Shown: positions 1 through 7,327 of the stretch, one piece after another | Layout of the letters: every line of letters starts with the position of its first letter | Numbering within the stretch: the first letter of the stretch is position 1 | Position numbers and translations under genes: made by a program | Assembly: GCA_021648225.1 (NCBI GenBank) | Contig: JAKITE010000001.1 | Location: 14,597-78,596, forward strand | DNA length: 64,000 nucleotides | Origin: Paracoccaceae bacterium | Lineage (GTDB): Bacteria; Pseudomonadota; Alphaproteobacteria; Rhodobacterales; Rhodobacteraceae | Reading direction: 5' to 3' | Notes under the pieces: model-generated | What the model was told of the DNA's origin: nothing | Databases searched by the model: none | What the model saw: only the letters and a program-made list of their open reading frames with translations

Positions 1-210
1 AATGTGCTGCTTGCCAATCCGGGGCTGGCCCTTAGCCGCGAGGAAATCACCGCCGGGCTGGAAAGCGACACACAGCTGGAATCCCGCGCGCTGGATGTGG
101 CCATCAGCCGGTTGCGCGGTAAAATAGAGGCCGACCCGAAATGCCCCGAGATCATCAAAACCTTGCGCGGCGCGGGCTATATGCTGGCGGTCGAGGTTTC
201 CAGCCCATGA
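1..210 (+). CDS. OmpR-type response regulator, C-terminal part (cut by window edge)
   Basis: Only the last 69 or so residues are present. They form a winged-helix DNA-binding domain of the OmpR/PhoB type: the segment DVAISRLRGKIE is the recognition-helix region and the end, IKTLRGAGYMLAVEV, is the usual closing beta-hairpin (commonly TVRGVGYxL). The receiver domain lies outside the window. The stop overlaps the start of the following histidine kinase as ATGA, so the two are translationally coupled and form a two-component pair. The regulated genes cannot be told from this sequence. Confidence 0.9.
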   Translation, partial: NVLLANPGLALSREEITAGLESDTQLESRALDVAISRLRGKIEADPKCPEIIKTLRGAGYMLAVEVSSP

Positions 211-1592
211 GCCTGCGCCGCTATATCATCTTTGCGCTGGTGCTGGCGGGTTTTGCCGGTGCGCTGGTGGCCGGAAGCTGGTATCAATACGGGCTGGCCC
301 GCGAACGCCATCTGGTGATTGCCTTTAACGCCGGTATTGCTGCCCATAGCCTTGCCACTGGTCAATCAGTTGCGCCGCTGCCCTTTATTGCCACGCCCAC
401 CAACCCGACCGAGATCACCTCGGTTGATAACGCCACCCGCTTGCGTTTTACGGGCACTGAATCGCTGAATTATGAAACATCCCTAAGCATTGCGGGCATT
501 GCCATCCGCATTTATTCCAAAGACCTGCAGTATAGCCTGTCTGAAATCAAAGGTCCGGCGGCGGCGCAATTTGGCCAGTTGTTTCGCAGCATTGCTACCT
601 TTTGCGGCGCGCCTTTGATTTTTCTGGAAACCCCGTCCGGCTGGCAACGCCTTACCGCTCCCAAGCTGTTTTCCTGTCAGGCCGCGCCGCCGGACTGGCG
701 CACTCCGATCCTGATTGCTGGGTTTATTCTGCTGGCCACCCTATTGACCATCGGGCTTGGCATTGCCGACCATCTTTCGGCGCAGGCCGCGGCCATCACG
801 CGGCGTGCCAAAGACGGGCGCACCACACCACTGCCCCTGAAAGGCCCAAGCGAATTGCAAGCCATCGCCAAGGCCATAAACCGGTTTTTTGACCGTGAAA
901 AGCTGCGCCACAGCCGCCGCGCCACTTTGCTTTTGGGTATTTCGCATGATCTGGGCACCCCGACCCAGCGGTTGAAATTACGCACAGCCCTGATCCGCAA
1001 TCAGGAACTGCGGCAAAAACTGGACGCCGATATCGACCAGATGACCCAGATGATCGATTCGGTTCTGGCCTATACCCGCAACGAAATGGATGTCGAAGAA
1101 ATGCGTAAAATCCCGATTCTGGGCCTGTTGCAAGCGCTTGTCGATGATTATGCCGACCTTGGCCGTCCGGTAAAGCTGTTGCCTTTCCAGCCGCCGGCAA
1201 TCCGCCATTCAAAATCGGTGTTTTCCGCGCCTGATGCCTCAACCCGGGCGGCATCAGCCCAGGAATCCCTGTTTTGTAATTGCCGCCCGAATGCCATCCG
1301 CCGTGCCCTGACCAACCTAGTGGATAACGCATTGAATTACGGTAAAACTGCCACGCTTAGCCTTTCGGCCACCCCCGAAAGCATTACAGTTTTTGTCGAA
1401 GACGAAGGCATGTCCGAGGTTGATTTTACCCAGCTGGTCGAACCGTTTCAACGGGGCAAAAATGCAAGGCACCATCGCGGCACCGGTCTTGGCCTTACCA
1501 TTGTAGAAAGCATCGCCGCCAGCCATGGTGGCACGCTTGGCTTTAGCCAATCGCCAAGCGGAACGGTTGCCGCGTTCCAGATTTGCCGTTAG
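207..1592 (+). CDS. Membrane sensor histidine kinase paired with the upstream regulator
   Basis: A 461-residue HAMP-type histidine kinase. I start it at the ATG inside the ATGA overlap with the regulator rather than at an earlier in-frame ATG, because translation then begins with MSLRRY and goes straight into a membrane helix (about residues 6-26). A periplasmic loop of about 135 residues follows, then a second helix (about 164-186), a HAMP-like linker, and the phospho-acceptor box GISHDLGTPTQRL with His at about residue 247. The N box (RRALTNLVDNALNYG) and the G2 box (GTGLGLTIVESIAASHGG) are intact. The G1 box reads VEDEGMSE instead of the usual DxGxGI, which is a departure. The signal sensed is unknown. 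Confidence 0.92.
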   Translation: MSLRRYIIFALVLAGFAGALVAGSWYQYGLARERHLVIAFNAGIAAHSLATGQSVAPLPFIATPTNPTEITSVDNATRLRFTGTESLNYETSLSIAGIAIRIYSKDLQYSLSEIKGPAAAQFGQLFRSIATFCGAPLIFLETPSGWQRLTAPKLFSCQAAPPDWRTPILIAGFILLATLLTIGLGIADHLSAQAAAITRRAKDGRTTPLPLKGPSELQAIAKAINRFFDREKLRHSRRATLLLGISHDLGTPTQRLKLRTALIRNQELRQKLDADIDQMTQMIDSVLAYTRNEMDVEEMRKIPILGLLQALVDDYADLGRPVKLLPFQPPAIRHSKSVFSAPDASTRAASAQESLFCNCRPNAIRRALTNLVDNALNYGKTATLSLSATPESITVFVEDEGMSEVDFTQLVEPFQRGKNARHHRGTGLGLTIVESIAASHGGTLGFSQSPSGTVAAFQICR

Positions 1593-1650
1593 GCCCAAAT
1601 CAAAGCCGGTTACGCCTGTGCCGGTTTTGTCACACTCCCGATAGTATCCA

Positions 1651-2547
1651 TCAGTGAAACACCACAAGGTTCAATGTCTTTTTCGCAATGGAAATCATGG
1701 TTTTTTGTCCCCAGTTGAACGGTAGGAAATCCTGTTCGATGCCATCGGCAAAGATCACCCCGCGATCATTGATCCTCGAGGTAATATCCAAACCGCCCGA
1801 CTGCCGGATAACCCCTGATTTAAGATCACAACCGCTGGTCCGGCTGGGCCAGGGTTCGCGGGCAAAATAAACCGCTTTTGGGTCGGTTGGCGCAATGTCG
1901 AATTGTTGATTGGTGGCGGTCATAATGGATTTGGCCCAGCCGGTCATGCCGGTGCCGGTGGAAACAATCACCCCGGACGAAGACTGGAATTCCTTTGTCT
2001 CGCCATCACGGATCACATAGCGCGCCGATTGGTGGGTTTGATGGCCAATAAACAACTCGTTCAGGGCAAACAGGCTTTCGCTGCCAATTCGGGCTTCGAC
2101 CATGGTCCGGTGTTCAATATTTGCCGCATTCTGTTCGATCCGGGCCAGCAAGCCGCCCAAATCGCGGGGCTGAACCGATGTCAGCACCCCTTCGGACCCT
2201 TTGTTTCCCGGGCTGACGCCAACCACCGGCTGGCCCGAGCAATATTTGGCCAGATTGGCCACCAGCCCGTCTTGCCCGATGGCCACGACAATATCATTGC
2301 TTGAAAACAAAAACCGGTCCAGATCATTGCGCTCGACCTGAGCAATCGACCAATCAAGCGGCACCGCGTCTTTGGCTTTTTGAACGGCTGCCGCAAGGCT
2401 ATTATGTGCGGCTTCGACCGCAGCGATTTTTTGCTGGCGGCTGTTCAAAAAGAATTCAGCCTGCCCGCGTGTGCCATGGGTTGCCAGCAAGGCCTGATAT
2501 TCCGATTGCCGGGTAACCAATACAACACGCGGGGCAAGGCTGCTCAT
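1651..2547 (-). CDS. Divergent NAD kinase-like protein (NADK2-like)
   Basis: A 298-residue protein with an NAD/diacylglycerol-kinase fold. The signature GGDG is GQDG here (residues 91-94). It is followed by a glycine-rich GVSPGNKGSEGVL segment that resembles the SEG motif of mitochondrial NADK2-type enzymes more than the GxxGFL of ordinary bacterial NadK. The conserved NE pair (about 163-164) and an STGTGMTGW loop (about 196) in place of STPTGSTAY are present. Phosphorylation of NAD(H) is therefore likely but not certain, and another nucleotide or lipid substrate is possible. The start overlaps the stop of the SPFH gene as ATGA, so it is the third gene of the operon that begins with the Nudix-type regulator. 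The housekeeping nadK is presumably elsewhere. Confidence 0.78.
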   Translation of the reverse strand: MSSLAPRVVLVTRQSEYQALLATHGTRGQAEFFLNSRQQKIAAVEAAHNSLAAAVQKAKDAVPLDWSIAQVERNDLDRFLFSSNDIVVAIGQDGLVANLAKYCSGQPVVGVSPGNKGSEGVLTSVQPRDLGGLLARIEQNAANIEHRTMVEARIGSESLFALNELFIGHQTHQSARYVIRDGETKEFQSSSGVIVSTGTGMTGWAKSIMTATNQQFDIAPTDPKAVYFAREPWPSRTSGCDLKSGVIRQSGGLDITSRINDRGVIFADGIEQDFLPFNWGQKTMISIAKKTLNLVVFH

Positions 2548-3542
2548 GGCCGGGCCTTATTGGTTACAGCGCCGGATTTAATCGCAGCCTGAACCTGTCC
2601 GATCATATTTGACAACATATCAGGTGTTACGGTCAGGTTATCAATATGTTGCAGTTTGCCGGCAAATTCCTGTGCTGCCATGCCAAACATAACCATCGGG
2701 GGCAAGTCGGCATAAACCGCTATGCGCTCTTTTTCCATATCGACTTTGGCTTGGTCAATGATGCGAATACGGCCAGATTCTGCGTCAGCCTCGATTTTCA
2801 ATGCGGCAGCATGGGCTTTGGCGTTGGCACGGGCGTTTTCATCCTGGCGTGCGATCAGTTGATTACGCTGTGCCTCCAGTTCGACCTTGGTGCTTAATTC
2901 ATTTTCGGCAATGGCCCTTTCTTTTTCCACCGCCATGGCCCGCCTTGCAAAGCTTGCTTCGTCAGCCTGTTGTTGCAGGCTTTCAAAGGTTGGCGCCTGC
3001 AATGCGCGGGCCAATTCGCTGCTGGGGGAAACATCATCAACACCAACACCGACAATTTCAATGCCCATTGCCGACAGGGTTGTATCCCCGTCAAACCCTT
3101 GTTTTAATGCGCTTTGCAGGGGTTCTACACCCGCTTGCAGAATATCCCTAACGGAATTGCTTTTGACATGGGCAACAATAAAACGACGACCCAGAGACCC
3201 GATTTGGTCATTGATCTGGTCAACAGGTTGCCCCAGCAATGCGCCATTGGTCAAATCAACCGAAAAATCAATCCGGTCCCCCAGAATTTCGGGGTCAGAA
3301 ACCCGCCAGACAATGCTGCCCTGAACGGTTAAATTCTGGTAATCCGCCGATTGGCCTTTTAACAAATACGGTAGCATCCGGTCATCCATGGGCATTTCGC
3401 TAAGCGAAACACCCGATGGCAAAAACCAGAATGCCAGACCTTTGCCGGAACGCACCCGACGGCCTTTCTTGAACTGCTGGACATAGCTGGACGCATCCGC
3501 CCGCAGATGCCGAAGAAACGGGAATTTTTGTATATGTGCCAT
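2544..3542 (-). CDS. SPFH/band-7 domain protein, no membrane helix
   Basis: 332 residues from the ATG preceded by GGAAAAACC. A longer reading exists upstream but would run into the preceding gene. The N-terminal half (about 20-195) is an SPFH/band-7 domain. About residues 195-285 are a highly charged Ala/Glu/Gln/Arg-rich coiled coil, and the tail (about 290-332) is mildly hydrophobic. Unlike stomatins or HflK/C there is no N-terminal membrane helix, so it is probably a soluble or peripherally attached ring-forming scaffold. It lies between an NrtR-type regulator (13-nt gap) and an NAD-kinase-like gene (ATGA overlap), suggesting a role tied to pyridine-nucleotide state. That role is inference from context. 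Confidence 0.82.
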   Translation of the reverse strand: MAHIQKFPFLRHLRADASSYVQQFKKGRRVRSGKGLAFWFLPSGVSLSEMPMDDRMLPYLLKGQSADYQNLTVQGSIVWRVSDPEILGDRIDFSVDLTNGALLGQPVDQINDQIGSLGRRFIVAHVKSNSVRDILQAGVEPLQSALKQGFDGDTTLSAMGIEIVGVGVDDVSPSSELARALQAPTFESLQQQADEASFARRAMAVEKERAIAENELSTKVELEAQRNQLIARQDENARANAKAHAAALKIEADAESGRIRIIDQAKVDMEKERIAVYADLPPMVMFGMAAQEFAGKLQHIDNLTVTPDMLSNMIGQVQAAIKSGAVTNKARP

Positions 3543-3555
3543 GGTTTTTCCTTTC

Positions 3556-4239
3556 TTAAATCCGGGTATAAAGTTCAGCAGGCCGAAATGCCGAAGCCGT
3601 TTCGCGCTGGCCGGTTGGTTCAATGGTTTTTCGGTCGGTCAGTTTCCGGCGAAAGGCAGGCTTGGTCAGTTTATGGCCAAGAATGGCCTCGTAAATTTCT
3701 TGTGCTTGGCGCAGGGTGAAAAATTCCGGCAATAATTCAAGCGCAATGTCTGAATAATTCAGCTTGCCCCGCAAGCGTTTCACCACATCGCCAAGCATAT
3801 CCGCATGGTCAAATGCCAGATTCAAGGTGCCGAGTTTTTCAGAAAAAGCACTGGCAGCCCCGCCGGTTTCGCCATCCCAGTTTACAATAATCCGGGCCAG
3901 TGCAAGTTGATTTTTACCACGCACGGCTTTGGCCAGATTTTTGGCCGGAACCAGCGCAAAATGGCTAACACTGACAACCCGTTCGCGCGGGTCCCGGTTC
4001 AGGTTTCCATAGGTAAAAAGCTGTTCCAGATAGGCGGTTTCCATACCTGCTTTTTGTTGTAGAACCCGCAATGCGGTTTGTTCAATTGTTTCATCAATAT
4101 GAACAAACCCGCCCGGAAGCGCCCAGTCACCGCCGACCTCAACCGCATCCTGACGATTCATTAACAGGCAACACAGATGGCCATCCATTACGGTGATCAA
4201 GGCCAGATCAACAGCAAGATTTGGTTTTGGAAACGACAT
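3556..4239 (-). CDS. NrtR-type regulator: Nudix-like domain plus winged helix
   Basis: 227 residues from an ATG with an ideal AAAGGAG site; a start 24 nt earlier is possible but has no such site. The N-terminal domain is Nudix-like (box at residues 43-66), but the catalytic segment REUxEExGU reads RVLQQKAG. All three metal-binding glutamates are replaced by Val, Gln and Lys, so it should bind but not hydrolyse a nucleotide. The C-terminal part (LPEFFTLRQAQEIYEAILG, then FRRKLTDRKTIEPTG) is the winged helix typical of NrtR regulators, which sense ADP-ribose-type ligands and control NAD metabolism. A perfect palindrome sits 24 bp upstream of the start, consistent with autoregulation. It heads an operon with SPFH and NAD-kinase-like genes. 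Confidence 0.87.
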   Translation of the reverse strand: MSFPKPNLAVDLALITVMDGHLCCLLMNRQDAVEVGGDWALPGGFVHIDETIEQTALRVLQQKAGMETAYLEQLFTYGNLNRDPRERVVSVSHFALVPAKNLAKAVRGKNQLALARIIVNWDGETGGAASAFSEKLGTLNLAFDHADMLGDVVKRLRGKLNYSDIALELLPEFFTLRQAQEIYEAILGHKLTKPAFRRKLTDRKTIEPTGQRETASAFRPAELYTRI

Positions 4240-4263
4240 TTGATTCTCCTTTATATGCGCCAT

Positions 4264-4288
4264 ACTTATAACCTATTTGGTTATAAGT
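4264..4288. promoter_or_regulatory. Perfect 25-bp palindrome, likely NrtR operator
   Basis: Arms ACTTATAACC and GGTTATAAGT are perfect 10-base inverted repeats separated by TATTT. The site ends 24 bp before the start of the Nudix-type regulator, inside the probable promoter. NrtR-type regulators bind AT-rich palindromes of about this length before the genes they control, and no second copy was noticed in the window. Binding is inferred. Confidence 0.8.
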
Positions 4289-4327
4289 CAACAGGTTATT
4301 ACTCTGCATCAAGGGAAATCAACAGGC

Positions 4328-5548
4328 CTATTGGCCCAGCATCACCTTAACCGGTTGATCTGTCACAGGTATTTCCGCATTTAGCCTAATTTTCTTTAGG
4401 CTAATACGCCGCGTTGGCAGGCAGGCACGGGTTTTACGGTAAATTACTTTGCCATGGTATGTTACCGTTATCGGGCCGGCATAGGCTTTGGTAACATGCA
4501 GGTTGATCTGGAATACCAGCCCTTTTTTACCCACCCTTACCATATTGGGGCTGGTCACTTTGATGCCGGGACCATGCTCGATCAGGATCGCTTGTGTTGG
4601 CGATTTATTGTGCAGAACCTTGGCAATTTCCTGCCCCGCTTCCAAGCCTTCAATATAACACTGATCCCCCATATCGGCCGGATGGGCAGCATTGCCGATC
4701 ACCGAAATATCCGGATCAGAGCTGAACCCGTTTTGATCCATCAACGGGATTTGGTTTTTCGAATTCAGTTCCAGATGGCTGGCGCGGGCAAGGCTGTTAT
4801 CGCCGGTAAAATCACCACTGAAAATCAGACCATCGCAGGTAATGCCCTGCTTTTTACCATCGGTATTTTCGATTTTGATACCTGTAAGCCGGTCAATGCC
4901 GCAAATATCGACCACATGGCTGTTATAATGAATCGGCACCCCCAGCAGGCAGGCAAAAATTGTCGCTGGACGATAGGCCTTGATGCGCGGGCCAGCCTCG
5001 ATCATCGCCATTGGTTTGATGCCGGCTTGGCGCAGGGTCCATAGCGCGGAAAAGCTGACCAGCTCGGTGCCAATAATAACCGCCCGTTTGAACGGCTTCA
5101 GGTTTTGCAAATAGACAAACTGTTGCAATGCGCCGGTGGTCATCACCCCCATGGGCCGCAGCCCCGAAACCAGCCGGGGATGGCGCGGGGCCTCGCGTGC
5201 GCCGGTGGCCAGCACGATATGGCGGGCGCGCAGGGTTTTGATGCCATCCGGTGTGGCAATTTCCAGAATGCCAGCTTTGTTAATTGCGGTAACCGTGGTG
5301 CTGGTTTGGAACTGCACATTCGGGCAGCGCTTAAGCAGTTTCTTGATAAATTCAGGACCGGAAACCGGATGTTTGAACACCAATAACCCAAAACTGGGAT
5401 GATGCGTATGGCGTGGAATGCCGCCAATATCCGCTTCCCGTTCAAAAACCGCAATATTGCTAATTCCGGCACGAACCAGCCCGGTTGCAACCGCAATCCC
5501 CGCAGGGCCGGAACCGATAATGGCAACGTCATAATCGTAAGCACCCAT
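4328..5548 (-). CDS. NAD(P)/FAD-dependent oxidoreductase, GlpB-like partner
   Basis: 406 residues starting MGAYDYDVAIIGSGPAG, a dinucleotide-binding GxGxxG at residues 12-17. A second conserved block ARHIVLATGAREAPRHPR and a late SVIGNAAHPADMGDQCYIEGLEAG (FAD-contacting GD-type motif region) follow. The last 75 or so residues look like a separate beta-rich domain. The start overlaps the stop of the upstream FAD oxidoreductase as ATGA. This arrangement matches two-gene oxidoreductases related to anaerobic glycerol-3-phosphate dehydrogenase (GlpA/GlpB) or amine and cyanide-forming dehydrogenases, in which one subunit oxidises the substrate and the other passes electrons on. The substrate is not known. 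No GlpC-type membrane anchor is adjacent. Confidence 0.82.
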   Translation of the reverse strand: MGAYDYDVAIIGSGPAGIAVATGLVRAGISNIAVFEREADIGGIPRHTHHPSFGLLVFKHPVSGPEFIKKLLKRCPNVQFQTSTTVTAINKAGILEIATPDGIKTLRARHIVLATGAREAPRHPRLVSGLRPMGVMTTGALQQFVYLQNLKPFKRAVIIGTELVSFSALWTLRQAGIKPMAMIEAGPRIKAYRPATIFACLLGVPIHYNSHVVDICGIDRLTGIKIENTDGKKQGITCDGLIFSGDFTGDNSLARASHLELNSKNQIPLMDQNGFSSDPDISVIGNAAHPADMGDQCYIEGLEAGQEIAKVLHNKSPTQAILIEHGPGIKVTSPNMVRVGKKGLVFQINLHVTKAYAGPITVTYHGKVIYRKTRACLPTRRISLKKIRLNAEIPVTDQPVKVMLGQ

Positions 5549-6933
5549 CAATTCTCCCCCGCCAGTTCGGGGCTGATTTTGCCTTTGGTTAATGCCGCCA
5601 CCTTGGCCGAGCAATAAAATCCGTTGCACCGCCCCATCATCACCCGGGTGCGACGCCGCAATCCGCCAAGGCTTTGGGCAGGAATATCGCCGGTTAATGC
5701 CCGTTCAATATCGCAACGGGTTACGTTTTCACAATGGCAGACAATCTCGGTATTATCGCCTTTTTCAAAGCTGCGTTGCTTGTGCTGGGCCAGCATCGGC
5801 ATTTGCACAAAATGTGGCGTTTTGGCCGGGCCGAATTGGCAAAAATGCTCTGTGCAAAGCTGTTCGACATAAGACGCAATGCCCAAAGCCGCTGTCAGGC
5901 CGGTTGAGCGGATGCCGTTTACCCCGATCCAGTTTTTATCCGGTTCGGGTTTGATCTGGTAATCCTTGAACTGTGTGGCCGGACGCAGCCCCGCATAGCT
6001 GGCGGTGACCAAATGCTGTGGCAGGTCGGGCAGCATTCTGGTGCCGGTATCAACCAAACCTTGCAACATATCGTGATCAACCGCTGCCTTGGTGCGGTCT
6101 TTTTGTTCCTCGGCAGTGGGGCCAAGCAGCAGGTTGCCGAAAATGGTTTTGGTCAGCACCACACCTTTGGTGGTCGGGGTTGGCACCGGCAGGATGATGG
6201 CATTAATCAGGCTTGCGGCGCTTTTGTCATAGACCAGAAACTGCCCCTTGCGCGGATGGATTTCAAATTCTGGTTTGGTGCAAATGGCCTGAACTATGTC
6301 GCCCTGATTGCCGCTGCAATTTACAACAATGCGACTGGAATAAATCTTTTGCGGTGTAGTCAGCTGCCAGTTTTTTCCGTCAAATTCGCCGCTTTGCACC
6401 TCGGTATTAAACCGATATTCAGCCCCTGCCGCCACGGCTTGGCGCAGATATGCCAGCGGGCTGCTCCATGGGTCCATCACAAATTCGCGTGGCACACTGA
6501 CCGCTGCCAAGGCGGTTTCTGAAAGGTTTGGTTCTGCCGCGCGCAATGCCTGGCGCGACATCAATTCGACATCTTTGATGCCGTTTTCACGGGCTTTGGC
6601 AATAATTCCGTTTAGCTGGGATAACTGTTCCTGATCCCATGCCACCACCAGCGCGCCGGTTTTTAGCAAAGGCAGGTTAAGCTGTTGGTGGATGTCCAGA
6701 TATTCGGCATATCCGGCTTGCATACATGACAATTCAACACTGTTTGGCGGCGCATCAAATCCGGTATGCAAAATAGCGCTATTGGCTTTGCTGGCCCCTG
6801 ACAGAATATCATCGCCCTGTTCCAGCAACAGGGTTTTGGCCCCCGCCAATGAAAACCGTCGCATGATGGCACAGCCCACCACGCCGCCGCCGATCACGAT
6901 GATATCAAACACAGGGTTGGTTTGGGGGGTCAT
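5548..6933 (-). CDS. FAD-dependent oxidoreductase with BFD-type [2Fe-2S] domain, GlpA-like
   Basis: 461 residues. The N-terminus (DIIVIGGGVVGCAIMRRFSL) is the FAD-binding fold of the DAO/GlpA family, followed by LLEQGDDILSGASKANSAILHTGF. The C-terminal BFD-like domain has four cysteines, C399-x-C401 and C436-x4-C441, in the spacing used to bind a [2Fe-2S] cluster. Enzymes of this build oxidise glycerol-3-phosphate or other hydroxy or amino compounds and hand electrons to a second flavoprotein, here the overlapping downstream gene. No glycerol kinase or transporter is adjacent, so glycerol-3-phosphate is only one candidate. An inverted repeat 31 bp upstream of the start may be its operator. 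Confidence 0.85.
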   Translation of the reverse strand: MTPQTNPVFDIIVIGGGVVGCAIMRRFSLAGAKTLLLEQGDDILSGASKANSAILHTGFDAPPNSVELSCMQAGYAEYLDIHQQLNLPLLKTGALVVAWDQEQLSQLNGIIAKARENGIKDVELMSRQALRAAEPNLSETALAAVSVPREFVMDPWSSPLAYLRQAVAAGAEYRFNTEVQSGEFDGKNWQLTTPQKIYSSRIVVNCSGNQGDIVQAICTKPEFEIHPRKGQFLVYDKSAASLINAIILPVPTPTTKGVVLTKTIFGNLLLGPTAEEQKDRTKAAVDHDMLQGLVDTGTRMLPDLPQHLVTASYAGLRPATQFKDYQIKPEPDKNWIGVNGIRSTGLTAALGIASYVEQLCTEHFCQFGPAKTPHFVQMPMLAQHKQRSFEKGDNTEIVCHCENVTRCDIERALTGDIPAQSLGGLRRRTRVMMGRCNGFYCSAKVAALTKGKISPELAGEN

Positions 6934-7327
6934 TTATGGGTCCTGAATACGCGGGGAAAATACATTTGGCAGATTTATCGCCAAATACTAGCGGTTGGCT
7001 TTTGCGGTTACAACATTTGGACCTGTCGCGCCTTAATGCCGCTGCAAGTTTTCATTTAAGCGGCAAACCTTTCGAATGCCAAGCACTGCCTGACTGTGGT
7101 TTGTGCAACAAACCATGAGAAGGGGCTTTTCCATCAAAAAATCTGATCACATCGTGATGCTGGGCCACCATTCGGTGCTGTGCAGGCCTTGCTGGATAAT
7201 CTGAGGCGAATTTTGGCATAACCAAACTCCCACAACTTTAGGGATAATTTTAGCTAATCTATTGCTTCACCGCGTGTAACAGGCCATAGTGAAAACGGGG
7301 CCTGCTTACGTTAAGGAGATATTATTA
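6934..7327. other. 394-bp divergent intergenic region
   Basis: This region lies between the minus-strand GlpA-like gene and the plus-strand glycan block, so it must hold two outward promoters. It contains the inverted repeat at 6964-6986, a weaker hairpin with arms TGCCGCT/AGCGGCA at 7037-7065, and a small ATCAC-N3-GTGAT repeat around 7144-7156. A strong AAGGAGAT ribosome site stands just before 7328. A 60-codon reading frame at 6936-7118 has no ribosome site or family resemblance. I see no RNA gene. Confidence 0.6.
6964..6986. promoter_or_regulatory. Inverted repeat before GlpA-like gene, possible operator
   Basis: Arms ATTTGGC and GCCAAAT are perfect 7-base inverted repeats separated by nine bases, 31 bp upstream of the start of the FAD oxidoreductase. 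Size and place fit a dimeric regulator site for the oxidoreductase pair. The regulator is unknown. Confidence 0.45.

Noticed and set aside
1593..1650. CCGG-centred repeat between the first kinase and the NAD-kinase-like gene as a terminator
   Set aside because: Arms are only 4-5 bases with mismatches and no U-tract follows.
6936..7118. Possible 60-codon gene at the start of the 394-bp gap
   Set aside because: No ribosome site, no family resemblance, and it runs through the inverted repeat and hairpin that look regulatory.
7144..7156. ATCAC-N3-GTGAT repeat as an operator for the glycan block
   Set aside because: Short 5-base arms and 170 bp from the gene start; this could easily be chance.
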